Assembly: GCF_001278705.1 (NCBI RefSeq)
Contig: NZ_CP012600.1
Coordinates: 190 to 64,189 of the forward strand
From: Bacillus gobiensis
GTDB lineage: Bacteria > Bacillota > Bacilli > Bacillales > Bacillaceae
DNA length: 64,000 nucleotides
Direction of reading: 5' to 3'
A program made the translations under genes and the position numbers. Below, in pieces: positions 26,106-35,825 of this stretch (its first letter is position 1; the number at the start of each line of letters is the position of its first letter). The notes beneath the pieces were generated by a model that was given only the letters and a program-made list of their open reading frames with translations, made no database searches and was not told where the DNA came from.

Positions 26106-27551
26106 TTACTTATTTTGAGCAAAAGCCACCTTGCTACTCAACTTTTGCTTTTTTTCTTTCAAATAACGATTTGAGTCATCTTTTTGAATAAAGAAAGTCA
26201 ATATCAGCCCGACTGCAGAAATAATAGTCGAAGCGACAAAAGCAAGATTGACACCGTGAATCATCGCAAGCTCCGTCGAAGGGGCATTCGCGGCTGTATG
26301 CGCACCTTGGGTCATTATTGTAATCAGCAGTGCGGTTCCGATCGATCCGGCAATTTGTCTCATCGTATTGTTCATCGCTGTTCCGTGGGGAATTAAGTGG
26401 CGCGGAAGCACATTAAGGCCGGCTGTAGTAATCGGCATTAACACGATCCCAAGCCCCATCATCCGAAAGGCATACACGATAGACATATAAAGAAACGGAG
26501 TCGATTCGGTTAAATTCGTCATCAGAATGCTGGTCAAGGTAACCAAGCTTAAGCCGACGACAGATAAAATTTTCGGGCCGATCTTATCGAAAATTTTCCC
26601 GGTCACCGGAGACAGGATCCCCATCGCAATCGCTCCCGGAAGTAGCATCATGCCAGATTCCATCGCGGAAAAATGGCGCATATTTTGCATGTACATAGGC
26701 ATAATCGTTGCAGCCCCAAGCATCGCCATAAAAAGGATCATCCCAATAACGGTTGAAAGGGTGAAAATTTTATATTGAAACACCCGGAATTCAAGGATAG
26801 GATGCGGCAAATGAAGCTGTCTCCAAATAAATAAGAAAAGAGAGAGCCCTCCGACAAAAAAGGCGCCGAGTACTTCCATGCTTCCCCATCCGCTTCCTCC
26901 GGCGACACTAAAGCCGTAAAGAATTCCGCCAAACCCGACAGATGATAGAATAATCGATAGAACATCTACCTTTGGATTGGTTTGTTCCGTTACATTTCGT
27001 AAAATAAAATAGGCAAATCCAATGTTAATCAACGTAAATGGCAAGAGAATATAAAAAATTGTCTCCCAAGCATAGTTGTCAACGATCCATCCGGAAAGTG
27101 TCGGTCCAATCGCAGGGGCAAAGGCAATCACCAGCCCAACCATTCCCATCGCCGATCCCCGCTTATCCTTCGGAAAAATTAAGATAAACACGGTCTGCAT
27201 CAGCGGCATGACAATTCCAGCGCCGGCTGCCTGTATGACACGGCCGATAATGATCACCGGAAAAGATGGCGCTGTCGCGCAGATCAATGTACCGATAGCA
27301 AATAGAGACATGGCTGAAATGAAAAGCTTTCGAGTCGTAAACTTTTCAATTAAAAATGCTGTAATTGGAATCATAATCCCGTTGACGAGCAAAAACGCCG
27401 TAGTCAGCCACTGCGCCATATTTGCATCGATTTTTAAATCATTCATAATATGCGGAATGGCCGTCGTTAACAGCGTTTGGTTCAATATTGCAATAAACGT
27501 CCCCGTAAGCAAAACGATTACAATTGGTAAATTGTTAGTTTTTTGATTCAT
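26106..27551 (-). CDS. DHA2-type MFS multidrug exporter (LmrB/EmrB-like)
   Basis: 481 residues, 14 predicted membrane segments. The N-terminus LNQTLLTTAIPHIMNDL and GRVIQAAGAGIVMPLMQ are typical of drug:H+ antiporter-2 proteins such as LmrB. Probably exports hydrophobic drugs. Start at 27551 with AGAAGG before it. An in-frame extension to ATG 27614 has no SD. The leader holds a hairpin (27588-27622). Not part of the B. subtilis order I recall for this site. Confidence 0.85.
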   Translation of the reverse strand: MNQKTNNLPIVIVLLTGTFIAILNQTLLTTAIPHIMNDLKIDANMAQWLTTAFLLVNGIMIPITAFLIEKFTTRKLFISAMSLFAIGTLICATAPSFPVIIIGRVIQAAGAGIVMPLMQTVFILIFPKDKRGSAMGMVGLVIAFAPAIGPTLSGWIVDNYAWETIFYILLPFTLINIGFAYFILRNVTEQTNPKVDVLSIILSSVGFGGILYGFSVAGGSGWGSMEVLGAFFVGGLSLFLFIWRQLHLPHPILEFRVFQYKIFTLSTVIGMILFMAMLGAATIMPMYMQNMRHFSAMESGMMLLPGAIAMGILSPVTGKIFDKIGPKILSVVGLSLVTLTSILMTNLTESTPFLYMSIVYAFRMMGLGIVLMPITTAGLNVLPRHLIPHGTAMNNTMRQIAGSIGTALLITIMTQGAHTAANAPSTELAMIHGVNLAFVASTIISAVGLILTFFIQKDDSNRYLKEKKQKLSSKVAFAQNK

Positions 27552-27587
27552 CGCATAACCTTCTATCTTTTTTATTTCATAGCAAAA

Positions 27588-27622
27588 CATCCATAGATTC
27601 ATCATACGATTCATTATGGATG
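27588..27622 (-). promoter_or_regulatory. Leader hairpin of the exporter gene
   Basis: CATCCATA (27588-27595) and TATGGATG (27615-27622) form an 8-bp stem with a 19-nt loop that itself holds two ATGAATC repeats. It lies about 35 nt before the start codon. It could be an attenuator or a regulator site; only the symmetry is seen. Confidence 0.35.
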
Positions 27623-27775
27623 GGATATATTATTTAGCAAGACGAAATATTCGCCCAGTTAATTATACCTCGATCTTCGGGAAATGGAAATACCCTATTA
27701 TGCCCAAAGTACAATGAAAGGGCTGTAAACATGATATAATGCGAACAAAGAAAGAAGAAAAAGGATGCGAAACCG

Positions 27776-28645
27776 ATGTGGATGGAAACAATAGATGTTA
27801 CAGCCCCTTATCATTTTGAACGTATACTTGAACGGCTTACGTCAGACCCTTTAAATGTAATTGATTTGGACAACCGCTCTATCTCACTGCCTTTGAGAAA
27901 CAAGGACCAAGAGCCATCAATTGTTTTAGTGAAAGCGATTGGGACGATCGAACAACCGGTTTTCCAAGTAAGCGGAGAGAAAGAAGCGGATAAAGACGAT
28001 TTGTTGAAAGAAGTGAAACGCATCTTTCAATGGGAAACGAATCTGCTGCCAGTCATGGAGCATTTTAAGCTGTCCAATTTAGCGGCGATTTTTGAAGAGC
28101 ATGCTGGAACCCCGCTCGTTCTCGATTTTAATTTATATCATTGCCTGGTAAAATGCATGATTCATCAACAGTTGAATTTGTCATTCGCGCATAAGCTGAC
28201 GGCCCGCTTTGTTCAAACCTTCGGAGAGCAAAAAGACGGGGTCTGGTTTTATCCGCTACCGGAATCGATCGCGGGGCTCGACTACAGCCAGCTGAGAGAG
28301 CTGCAATTCAGCATGAGAAAAGCGGAATATGTCATCGATACGTCAAGAATGATTGCAGGCGGCGAGCTCCGGTTGGAGGAACTGCCATCGTTATCGGATG
28401 AAGAAATTATGGAGAAACTAGTAAAAATTCGCGGAATCGGCCCGTGGACGGTTCAAAACGTGCTTTTATTTGGACTCGGGCGGCCGAATTTGTTTCCGCT
28501 AGCAGATATAGGCATTCAAAACGCGTTAAAAAAGCATTTTGGCTTAGAAAAGAAACCAACAAAGGAAGAGATGCTGGAATGGAGCAAGGAATGGCATCCT
28601 TTCTTAAGCTATGCGTCCCTATATTTATGGAGAAGCATCGAATAG
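27776..28645 (+). CDS. yfjP: DNA-3-methyladenine glycosylase, AlkA type (YfjP)
   Basis: 289 residues. The helix-hairpin-helix motif [21 protein letters not shown] is followed by the catalytic aspartate in FPLADIGIQ, the HhH-GPD signature of AlkA. It removes alkylated purines from DNA to start base excision repair. AAAGGATG precedes the ATG; TATAAT near 27734 may be the -10. The methyltransferase gene follows 16 nt later. Confidence 0.92.
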   Translation: MWMETIDVTAPYHFERILERLTSDPLNVIDLDNRSISLPLRNKDQEPSIVLVKAIGTIEQPVFQVSGEKEADKDDLLKEVKRIFQWETNLLPVMEHFKLSNLAAIFEEHAGTPLVLDFNLYHCLVKCMIHQQLNLSFAHKLTARFVQTFGEQKDGVWFYPLPESIAGLDYSQLRELQFSMRKAEYVIDTSRMIAGGELRLEELPSLSDEEIMEKLVKIRGIGPWTVQNVLLFGLGRPNLFPLADIGIQNALKKHFGLEKKPTKEEMLEWSKEWHPFLSYASLYLWRSIE

Positions 28646-28661
28646 AAATGGAGAGAGCAGC

Positions 28662-30062
28662 ATGAAACATCAGAAATCACAAACGCAAGCAGAACTGAAG
28701 GTGGGACAAACTTTCCCGCTGACGATCAAACGGCTCGGAATCAACGGTGAAGGCGTCGGCTATTTTAAAAGGAAGGTCGTCTTCGTCCCCGGGGCACTCC
28801 CAGGAGAAGAAGTAGTCGTCGAAGCAACCAAGGTGCAGCCGAAATTTTCAGAAGGAAAAGTGAAAAAAATCCGCAAGCGCTCAGAGCATCGCGTAGAGGC
28901 ACCATGCCCTATATACGAAGCGTGCGGCGGCTGTCAGCTTCAGCACCTGGATTACGGACGACAGCTCGTTGAAAAGCGGGACATTGTCGTGCAGTCACTG
29001 GAGCGCCATACCCGATTTGCGGTCGATAAAATGGATATAAGGCCGACGATTGGCATGGAAAATCCGTGGCACTACCGAAACAAAAGCCAATTCCAGCTCG
29101 GACGCTCAGAAAGCGGAAAAATTATTGCCGGCCTTTACGGAATGGATTCACACAAGCTCGTGCCAATTACTGAATGCATCGTGCAGCATCCGGAGACGAA
29201 CAAAACAACCGGAGTTATCCGCAGAATCCTCGAAGATAACGGCGTCTCGGTCTATAACGAACGAAAACGAAAAGGGGATGTGCGGACAATCGTAACGAGG
29301 GTAGGCTTTGAAAGCGGCGAGGTTCAAGTTGTTCTCGTCACAGCAAAAGAAACACTGCCGAAAAAAGATGCGATCGTAAAAGAAATCAAAAACCGCCTGC
29401 CAAAAGTGACGTCAATTGTTCAAAACGTTAATGGTGCGAAAACCTCTGTCATCTTTGGCGAACAAACAAAGCACCTAGCCGGCAACATGGTCATCCAGGA
29501 ATTTCTCGGAGACATTTCCTTTGAGCTAAGCTCGCGGGCATTCTTCCAGCTCAACCCGATCCAAACCGTCAAGCTGTACGACGAAGTAAAAAAAGCCGCA
29601 CAGCTCACCGGCAAGGAAAAAGTAGTCGACGCCTACTGCGGCGTAGGAACAATTGGAATGTGGCTTGCGGATGGAGCGGGAGAAATCAGAGGCATGGACG
29701 TCATCAAAGAATCAATCGACGATGCCAACAAAAACGCCAAAAACCAAGGCATCAAAAACGCCACCTACGTCACAGGAACAGCCGAAAAATGGCTGCCAAA
29801 ATGGACAAACGAAGGCTACCGCCCAGATGTCGTCGTTGTGGACCCCCCAAGAACAGGCTGCGAAAAATCGTTTTTGGATACAATTTTAAAGGTAAAGCCA
29901 AAGAGATTTGTTTATGTCTCATGTAATCCGTCTACTTTGGCGAAGGACTTGCAGTATTTGTCTAAGGGGTATGAGGTGAAGTATATTCAGCCGGTTGATA
30001 TGTTTCCGCAGACGGCGCATGTGGAGTGTATCTCGCAACTCATTTTAAAAGAAGGCAACTAA
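28662..30062 (+). CDS. yfjO: 23S rRNA (uracil-5)-methyltransferase, RlmCD/RumA-like (YfjO)
   Basis: 466 residues. N-terminal TRAM domain, then cysteines for an iron-sulfur cluster ([14 protein letters not shown]), and a SAM-binding methyltransferase domain with [19 protein letters not shown] and the [13 protein letters not shown] motif holding the catalytic Cys. It methylates C5 of specific uridines in RNA; B. subtilis has two such paralogues. GGAGAG precedes ATG at 28662; the frame is open from 28611. This is the last gene in conserved order. Confidence 0.92.
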   Translation: MKHQKSQTQAELKVGQTFPLTIKRLGINGEGVGYFKRKVVFVPGALPGEEVVVEATKVQPKFSEGKVKKIRKRSEHRVEAPCPIYEACGGCQLQHLDYGRQLVEKRDIVVQSLERHTRFAVDKMDIRPTIGMENPWHYRNKSQFQLGRSESGKIIAGLYGMDSHKLVPITECIVQHPETNKTTGVIRRILEDNGVSVYNERKRKGDVRTIVTRVGFESGEVQVVLVTAKETLPKKDAIVKEIKNRLPKVTSIVQNVNGAKTSVIFGEQTKHLAGNMVIQEFLGDISFELSSRAFFQLNPIQTVKLYDEVKKAAQLTGKEKVVDAYCGVGTIGMWLADGAGEIRGMDVIKESIDDANKNAKNQGIKNATYVTGTAEKWLPKWTNEGYRPDVVVVDPPRTGCEKSFLDTILKVKPKRFVYVSCNPSTLAKDLQYLSKGYEVKYIQPVDMFPQTAHVECISQLILKEGN

Positions 30063-30079
30063 CCCTTGTGGTTGTTGCC
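30054..30079 (+). terminator. Weak terminator after yfjO
   Basis: GGCAACTAAC can pair with GTTGTTGCC around CCTTGTG, overlapping the stop codon. Only a loose T-rich tail follows. Confidence 0.5.
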
Positions 30080-30087
30080 TATTCTTG

Positions 30088-30390
30088 TTATACGAAAAAA
30101 TTTACGAAGTTGTAATGAATACGTAGATTACCATCAATGCTACAGACTACTATATTCATCAATGAGTGTAAGACTTGAGGTACAGCGACAGGTAATGTTA
30201 TAAGTCCGCTAAAACCTGTTAATAATCCACTAGTAGCACTTTTGTATTTTGCCATAGTATTAAATTTTTTTGCTTTTTCATCTAAGGTCCTATTTTTTTG
30301 TAAGTAGCAATCAGCTAATTCTATAAATGTATCCATTCTAGGGATGTCACCATTAATTGGATTATCATAAGAACATTCTAAAGCTTTCAT
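30088..30390 (-). pseudogene. EcsC-family fragment
   Basis: The 100-residue frame holds FIELADCYLQKNRTLDEKA and TSGLLTGFSGLITLPVAVPQV, which match the core of EcsC-family proteins (usually over 230 residues). No SD precedes the ATG. The expected membrane-associated continuation is lost after VPQV. It marks the left edge of the accessory region. Confidence 0.55.
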
Positions 30391-30519
30391 TATTGCGTCG
30401 TGTTAAACTTGTTGCTTTAGACAACTTTGCCCACCTTTCTTCTGGAATATTATGGTAATAATATATTGCAAAATTATGTGCACAAATTGATATTTTTTCG
30501 CTTGAAAAATTTTAAATTG

Positions 30520-30743
30520 AGGTGTCGAGTAGATTTAGACCTCAAAGCAACCAATTTGTTTCATGACGTAGAGGAATCCGAGAAGTGTGAATATGTTGTT
30601 AAAGTAGAATGGTTAGCAAATGTATCTAAAGAGGAAGCATACTGGGTGAAAGGCTTAAAAGCTAATCAGAACAGGCCTATAAATTAAGAAGTCAATACAC
30701 TATTGATAAAGTTTTGGAGTTTTTTGGACTTGATACAGAATAA
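30520..30743 (+). pseudogene. Frameshifted C-terminal gene fragment
   Basis: The frame reading LDLKATNLFHDVEE, then EYVVKVEWLANVSKEEAYWV, runs to KANQNR. It then shifts by one base into AYKLRSQYTIDKVLEFFGLD and a stop at 30741. The two halves join into a plausible C-terminus (x-V-x-V-x-W strand, NQN, then a terminal helix). I do not place the family with confidence. No start is present. Confidence 0.55.
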
Positions 30744-31084
30744 ATAATTACTATCTACATTTATGACAGTTATAAGAAGAGTTTTTCTCGGCTGACTTCC
30801 TTTAATGTATACTTTCTTGATTTTTGCTAAATGAGTAGTGTAATTAAAATGAAAAGTTAGGAGAAGATTTATTTGTTTAAGAATTTAAACTCTCATTCCA
30901 CAAAAGCCTTAACCCTTGCAAGATGCTAAAGTTTTGTCCTTGGTTTTTGTATCTTCCTTTATCTTTGTAGACGGACTTCTCACTTTATTACCACCTGTAA
31001 ATAGTTTGAAATAATCAGATAATAGTAGATATTTTAATCAATAAAATATTATAATAGACTATAATGTGGTTAAAATTCAGACAG
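30744..31084. other. AT-rich gap before mqo
   Basis: No ORF with support. Two TATAAT hexamers at 31050-31055 and 31060-31065 are the best -10 candidates for mqo, but no good -35 was seen. Confidence 0.5.
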
Positions 31085-31146
31085 AAAAGGTGTGTTCCTA
31101 GTTGAGCCTTGCTTTTTGTGACACCTAAGCAGGAGCGCCTGCTCTG
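31085..31146 (+). promoter_or_regulatory. Structured 5' leader of mqo
   Basis: AGGTGT near 31089 can close with ACACCT near 31122 over a 27-nt loop. The 6-bp stem AGCAGG/CCTGCT with loop AGCG follows directly. No T-run follows, so this is not a plain terminator. It does not match a riboswitch class I can name. Confidence 0.4.
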
Positions 31147-31179
31147 TTATGCAAATATAGGGGATAAAGGAAGGTTATA

Positions 31180-32682
31180 ATGAGCAACATACCGAAAAAA
31201 ACAGACGTTATCTTAATTGGTGCCGGAGTCATGAGCGCGACTTTGGGATCGTTACTGAAAGAATTAGCACCGGAATGGGAAATCAAAGTGTTTGAGAAAC
31301 TCGCAAATGCCGGAGAAGAAAGCTCTAACGAATGGAATAATGCGGGTACGGGCCATGCTGCACTTTGCGAGCTTAACTATACATCTGAAAGATCTGACGG
31401 ATCTATAGATATTAGCAAAGCGATAAAAATTAATGAACAGTTTCAGCTTTCAAGACAGTTTTGGTCTTATCTTGTAAACAACAATCTGATTCGTAATCCG
31501 CAGGACTTTATTATGCCAATCCCTCATATGAGTTTCGTACAAGGAGAAAAAAATGTAACTTTTTTGAAAGAACGTTTTAAAGCGCTGTCAAATAATCCCC
31601 TTTTTCAAGGGATGGAATTTTCTGATGACTCTGAAAAACTGAAGCAATGGATTCCGCTTATCATGGAAGGCCGTACATCGAATGAACCGATAGCGGCAAC
31701 AAAAATCGACTCTGGAACAGATGTCAACTTTGGTGCTTTAACACGCATGTTGTTTGACCACTTAAAGGATAAAAACGTTGAGATAAACTACAGGCATAGT
31801 GTCGAGGATATTCAACGTACAAGCGATGGCTTGTGGGAAGTGAAAGTGCATGACATCGACAGCAGTAAAATTGAATACCATACTGCAAAATTTGTCTTTA
31901 TCGGCGGTGGGGGCGGAAGTCTGCCTTTACTGCAAAAAACCGGTATTCCTGAGTCGAAACATATTGGAGGATTTCCGGTAAGTGGACTATTTATGGTATG
32001 TAACAATCCGGAAGTTGTAGCGCAGCATCATGCAAAAGTATACGGTAAAGCTAAGGTTGGCGCTCCTCCAATGTCTGTTCCGCATCTTGATACAAGATAT
32101 ATCGCGGGCAAAAAGTCATTGTTGTTTGGTCCGTTTGCTGGCTTCTCACCAAAGTTCTTAAAAACCGGTTCAAATTTTGATTTGATCGGTTCCGTAAAAC
32201 CGTATAATGTCTTCACGATGTTGGCGGCAGGCGTAAAAGAGATGGGATTGACAAAATACCTGATCCAGCAAGTTATATTATCGAATGAAAAGCGCATGGA
32301 AGAACTGCGCGAGTTTATTCCGAACGCCAAAACCGAGGATTGGGATATCGTGGAAGCAGGCCAGCGTGTGCAAGTGATCAAAGATACTAATGCCGGCGGA
32401 AAAGGAACACTTCAATTTGGTACGGAAGTTGTGAGTAGCAGGGATGGCTCGATAGCTGCATTGCTCGGCGCTTCACCGGGTGCTTCTACTGCCGTTCATG
32501 TTATGCTTGAGGTATTAGAAAAATGCTTCCCGCAACATATGAACGAGTGGGAATCAAAAATTAAAGAAATGATTCCTTCTTATGGTGTGTCACTAGTGGA
32601 AAACCCAGAACTGTTCCAAGAAATTCATACTTCAACAGCGGAGACACTTGGTCTAAGTGAAAAAGAACCAGTCTTTAGTTAA
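31180..32682 (+). CDS. mqo: Malate:quinone oxidoreductase
   Basis: 500-residue peripheral membrane flavoprotein that oxidises malate to oxaloacetate and passes electrons to quinone. N-terminal FAD site [18 protein letters not shown], then [20 protein letters not shown], a signature of Mqo. Length is standard. AAGGAAGG precedes the ATG. It is single, with a structured leader and a long terminator hairpin downstream. Not at this place in B. subtilis, so probably a lineage-specific insertion. Confidence 0.95.
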   Translation: MSNIPKKTDVILIGAGVMSATLGSLLKELAPEWEIKVFEKLANAGEESSNEWNNAGTGHAALCELNYTSERSDGSIDISKAIKINEQFQLSRQFWSYLVNNNLIRNPQDFIMPIPHMSFVQGEKNVTFLKERFKALSNNPLFQGMEFSDDSEKLKQWIPLIMEGRTSNEPIAATKIDSGTDVNFGALTRMLFDHLKDKNVEINYRHSVEDIQRTSDGLWEVKVHDIDSSKIEYHTAKFVFIGGGGGSLPLLQKTGIPESKHIGGFPVSGLFMVCNNPEVVAQHHAKVYGKAKVGAPPMSVPHLDTRYIAGKKSLLFGPFAGFSPKFLKTGSNFDLIGSVKPYNVFTMLAAGVKEMGLTKYLIQQVILSNEKRMEELREFIPNAKTEDWDIVEAGQRVQVIKDTNAGGKGTLQFGTEVVSSRDGSIAALLGASPGASTAVHVMLEVLEKCFPQHMNEWESKIKEMIPSYGVSLVENPELFQEIHTSTAETLGLSEKEPVFS

Positions 32683-32840
32683 TTCTTAAAAGGTAATGGT
32701 TGAAAAAAACATTAAGAATTGAGTAAATAAAGAATATCATTGAAAATAAACATAGAACCTTTGATCTCTCTTTGGATTGAAGGTTATTTTCAAAATTTAC
32801 CAGTTGGCCTGCTTACAGTATGTGCTTAATACAAGAATAG

Positions 32841-32878
32841 GAGAGTCAATCATTAAATAAAGTGATCGACTCTCCTTT
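32841..32878. terminator. Bidirectional terminator after mqo
   Basis: GGAGAGTC pairs with GACTCTCC, continued by ATCA/TGAT inside, and followed by five T residues. It lies under the end of the DoxX-like frame. Confidence 0.8.
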
Positions 32879-33423
32879 TTGCCATTGTGTGATTTCTGGA
32901 AGCCAGCCAGTGCAGCAATCCCTGTGACTCTTTAGGTCAGCGCTGCGAGTTGTCCGTGCAGTTGTCGGCCGCTGGCTGGACCGATGACACATGTATGATG
33001 CCACGACTGCAATGGTCGCTGACAAGAAGACAATCTGCATCAAGGTGTGAGGGATTAGAGCATCTGCCGGGTTCGTTGTAAGTCCATTGAGAGCAATATA
33101 AACATTGGCCGGAAACATGACGATAAGCAGGAGAGAGAGCCCGGCGGCTGCCCAAGGAGCAGTCGGCCTCCACAGCAATCCTGCAGCGCCGGCCAGCTCC
33201 AACACACCAGTGATAGTCACAATGAAGCCAGGGTTTGGCAGGGCTGGGGGGACCATGCTGATGAGTTCTGCGCGCATCCAGACGAAGTGAACGGCGCCGG
33301 TCAGCACGAACTTGGCCGCAAGTCCGCCCCGAAGAGCAACCGGCCATGGCTTTAGACGACTCACCCCCGCGGCTCCTGCGCCGAGGATCGCCAGTATGAC
33401 AAGAGTGCGATAAGTGGTTCCAT
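32846..33423 (-). pseudogene. DoxX-family membrane protein gene, frameshifted near the start
   Basis: The frame from GTG 33364 encodes a DoxX-like four-helix membrane protein (RGGLAAKFVLTGAVHFVW, TGVLELAGAAGLLWRP, MFPANVYIALNG). In the same frame upstream, TLVILAILGAGAAGVS is clearly the lost N-terminus, but no start codon fits. ATG 33423, with GGAGG in front, is in the next frame and would join after about eight codons with one indel. The C-terminus after SYMCHRSS runs into the mqo terminator and looks unlike a normal end. Base composition is much richer in GC than neighbouring genes, a sign of transfer. Confidence 0.65.
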
Positions 33424-33496
33424 TGAATAACCTCCAATAATTTTAGAAATTTTATATTTCACGGATATATCCGGAAATTTCATAGATTGTACCAAA

Positions 33497-33515
33497 GTAT
33501 TTAGATACTATACAC
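33497..33515. promoter_or_regulatory. Candidate MarR operator upstream of the DoxX gene
   Basis: GTATTTAGATACTATACAC shares 16 of 19 positions with the reverse complement of the site at 34016-34034 before marR, including an unbroken TAGATACTATA. Confidence 0.5.
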
Positions 33516-33549
33516 TATTCTCAAAAAAAAGATCCCTTGTGGAACCCTA

Positions 33550-34008
33550 TTAAAAGCTATTTAATTTTTCTTCTACCTTTACTAAAAAGTCTTTTACAAA
33601 GTCTATGTTTTCATCATTTCCATCCTGTAAAATTCCTACAACCATTTTCTTAAATTCTTTTTGATGTTCCAAATGATGAGCATAGGCAATTTCACCTTTA
33701 GCGGTTAATTTCAAGATAAGCCTCGACTGATTGCGAATATCTTTCTCTTTTGTGATCAATTCTTTTTGCTCAAGTTTTTTTAGTACTTGGGATACGGCGC
33801 CTTTGGTCACTCCACATTGTTCAGCCAGCGCTGTAATATGGATGCCTTCATGTTCTTTTATTTCATTAAGCGTATAGATCTCTGAATGAAATAAAGGTTC
33901 CCCGATCCCGTAGTCTCTTTTTTTCCGATTTACTTTAGAGAACGTATTGATCACATCTAAAAGGACATTGCTGATCTTTTCTTGTAAGATTTCTTCGTTA
34001 TTCATCAT
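33550..34008 (-). CDS. MarR family transcriptional regulator
   Basis: 152 residues with the winged helix (ITALAEQCGVTKGAVSQVLKKLEQKELITKEKD, about 55-90) and helical dimer ends. MarR proteins usually repress a neighbouring transporter or redox gene and themselves. The DoxX-like gene downstream on the same strand and the shared operator-like motif before both genes suggest that target. No good SD before the double ATG. Confidence 0.87.
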   Translation of the reverse strand: MMNNEEILQEKISNVLLDVINTFSKVNRKKRDYGIGEPLFHSEIYTLNEIKEHEGIHITALAEQCGVTKGAVSQVLKKLEQKELITKEKDIRNQSRLILKLTAKGEIAYAHHLEHQKEFKKMVVGILQDGNDENIDFVKDFLVKVEEKLNSF

Positions 34009-34015
34009 ATGAAAA

Positions 34016-34034
34016 GTATATAGTATCTATACAC
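34016..34034. promoter_or_regulatory. Candidate MarR autoregulatory operator
   Basis: GTATATAGTATCTATACAC has dyad TATAG-TAT-CTATA, lies 8 bp before the marR start and resembles the site at 33497-33515. Confidence 0.5.
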
Positions 34035-34059
34035 TTTTTTCAATATAATCCAGGGAGCG

Positions 34060-34293
34060 GGTAAAAAGATTGATCAAATCTCTAAAATTCTTATTAAATC
34101 AGATGATTATTTCGGTCAAACTTTTAAATCCGAATAACGAAAGTCTCTACAGTGCTCTGGTGTGTTAGAAAAATGCTTGGAAAACGAGATAGAAGTGACT
34201 CGGTGTAACTCTCGCCATGAGCGTGAGTATGACACAATGACGTTTTCAGAATGGTTTATCGAAGAAAAGGTCGAAGAAGTTATGAATAGTTAA
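34060..34293 (+). pseudogene. Unidentified gene remnant
   Basis: One frame reads KKIDQISKILIKSDDYFGQT up to an in-frame TAA at about 34137. It continues as CSGVLEKCLENEIEVTRCN and EYDTMTFSEWFIEEKVEEV to a stop at 34291. Codon choice looks coding, but no start is visible. Family not recognised. Confidence 0.4.
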
Positions 34294-34512
34294 AGTTTGA
34301 GAATTAGAATGAATCCGTAAAAAATTTTATCTTAACAAATGATTACAAATCAATTGTAGCTTTGAAATAAAGTTTGAGCAAAAATACCTCACAGATCCTT
34401 ATTTTACGATAAATAAGAAGAATCCATTTTGAAAAAAGGAGATTGATCAAAAAGGATTCTTCTTTAGCAGATTTAAGTTTGGTTTTTATAAAAAAGTTTG
34501 ATCATTTTCTAC
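34294..34512. other. Non-coding AT-rich stretch with one hairpin
   Basis: GAAGAATCC (34417-34425) pairs with GGATTCTTC (34454-34462) around 28 nt, followed by TTT. It could be a relict terminator. Nothing else was seen. Confidence 0.4.
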
Positions 34513-34552
34513 CTATGTTGCTCAACAATCGCGCCTTATAATTGAATAACTG
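34513..34552. repeat. Short interspersed repeat, copy A
   Basis: GTTGCTCAACAATCGCGCC followed by TTATAATTGAATAACT is closely similar to copy B at 35216-35257. The two lie on either side of the DinB gene in the same orientation. Confidence 0.6.
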
Positions 34553-34571
34553 TAAAGCTAATGAAGCTTTT

Positions 34572-35066
34572 TTAAAAGCTGCGTTTCCCTGGCCAAGCTC
34601 CTTGCATTTTACTTAGGAATACAATTTGCCCAATATGATATGCGTCGTGCATTGCCAAACTCTTCAGTTCAAGCACTAATGAATTATCTTCTCCTGGGAT
34701 CTTTCTATATAAATCTTCATGTTCTGATTTTGCTAGTATTTTTCCAAGTTCACGATGAACATAAAAGTATTCTTGTTTTGTTTCCTTCCAATTTTCTAAC
34801 GTCTCAGTTGGTAATCGAAATGTAGATTCATTATTTTCTGCCTGTGGTTCATTCGCTGTTTCACCAAGAAATCGCATCAGAAATCTCTTTTCATAGAAAA
34901 GTAAATGACAAACTAATTCCCAAATGGAATTCATTGCCCCATCAGCTGGTTTCCAAATTGCCTGTTCAACAGTGATATCCTCTAGCACTTTTTCAAGTGG
35001 TGGAAACCAATCTTCTTCATCTAAGCAGCTTGCCCATTGTTGTAACAAAAGTGTCTTTACATCCAT
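34572..35066 (-). CDS. DinB-family protein
   Basis: 164 residues, a four-helix bundle of the DinB/YfiT type. Candidate metal-binding histidines are in WELVCHLLFYEKRFL and MHDAYHIGQIVFLSKMQGAW. The family includes thiol-dependent metalloenzymes such as bacillithiol transferases and many of unknown role. TTGGAGGGAA precedes the ATG. Flanked by direct copies of a short repeat. Confidence 0.82.
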   Translation of the reverse strand: MDVKTLLLQQWASCLDEEDWFPPLEKVLEDITVEQAIWKPADGAMNSIWELVCHLLFYEKRFLMRFLGETANEPQAENNESTFRLPTETLENWKETKQEYFYVHRELGKILAKSEHEDLYRKIPGEDNSLVLELKSLAMHDAYHIGQIVFLSKMQGAWPGKRSF

Positions 35067-35206
35067 TTTCTATTCCCTCCAATTTAATCCCTTTAGTAGA
35101 TAATCTCTTTGGTCAAAACTTTATTTGCGGCGTGTTGTTCTGGCATAACTTACAATTTCAAGATGAACCATCTAATTACCTCCCTTACTCCACAATCTGC
35201 CCTATA
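35067..35206 (-). other. DinB upstream region with a 16-codon ORF
   Basis: On the minus strand GGGAGGTAATTAG leads into an ATG near 35172 and a 16-codon reading frame (MVHLEIVSYARTTRRK). It may be a truncated gene or leader; too short to call. Confidence 0.25.
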
Positions 35207-35257
35207 CAAAAAGACGCGTTGCTCGATGAACGCGCCCTATAGTTGAAGAAACTATGT
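35207..35257. repeat. Short interspersed repeat, copy B
   Basis: CGTTGCTCGATGAACGCGCC then CTATAGTTGAAGAAACT resembles copy A. It has an internal CGCGTT/AACGCG stem and may also serve as a terminator. Confidence 0.6.
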
Positions 35258-35274
35258 ATTCAATTGTACTTTTC

Positions 35275-35664
35275 TTACTCGCTTTCAATTGCCTCATAAA
35301 TTTCAACTAAGTTGTCATCTGGGTCTCTGAAATGAGCTACTTTAATACCCCAATCAACTTGGTTATGTGGTTCATTAATAAATTTTACTCCCTGTTTTTT
35401 AAGCGAATGATATGTTTCTTCTACACTGCCAACATGTATTATTAATGCAGTTTTATCCATAGAATTAGAGTTTAATGATAGTTCTCCCGTACCAACAGCT
35501 TTAGCCATAGCTTTTCTATCAAATAATCCTATAATTGTTTCTCCAGCCTTAAATTCAGCATATCGAGATTCCTCATTTCCCCAACCAACGTCGAAACCGA
35601 GAATATCACGATAAAACAAAAAACACCCTTTAAAATTTCTCGTCAAAAACGGGTTCTTATCCAA
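35275..35664 (-). CDS. VOC (glyoxalase/bleomycin resistance) family protein, 5' end doubtful
   Basis: 129 residues of one VOC domain: FKGCFLFYRDILGFDVGWG, then WGIKVAHFRDPDDNLVEIYE at the end with the metal-ligand Glu. The only in-frame start is TTG at 35664 with no SD. Upstream in another frame ATG 35686 reads MEITTDFV, a plausible family N-terminus, which suggests a one-base frameshift near 35665. The gene may be inactive. Confidence 0.65.
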   Translation of the reverse strand: MDKNPFLTRNFKGCFLFYRDILGFDVGWGNEESRYAEFKAGETIIGLFDRKAMAKAVGTGELSLNSNSMDKTALIIHVGSVEETYHSLKKQGVKFINEPHNQVDWGIKVAHFRDPDDNLVEIYEAIESE

Positions 35665-35825
35665 CGAAATCTGTTGTTATTTCCATTGGATAAAATTCAA
35701 CTTCATTTTTCTTTACCTCAATTTTTTTATATTAAACAATCTGGCCCGTTTGCTGTATAACCTTATGTTACTTCTTTTACCATGAGAAACCCCTTTAGAC
35801 AAATTACATCCAAAGGGGTAAAACG

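Noticed and set aside
27552..27614. 21-residue N-terminal extension of the EmrB-type exporter
   Set aside because: ATG 27614 has no SD and lies in the leader hairpin, while ATG 27551 has one. A leader-peptide role stays open but unsupported.
31085..31146. PreQ1, SAM or guanidine riboswitch before mqo
   Set aside because: The conserved cores of these classes are not present; only generic stems are seen.
32937..33437. Arg/Ser-rich 166-residue protein on the minus strand
   Set aside because: It is the alternative frame of the GC-rich DoxX gene; the hydrophobic helices are in the other frame.
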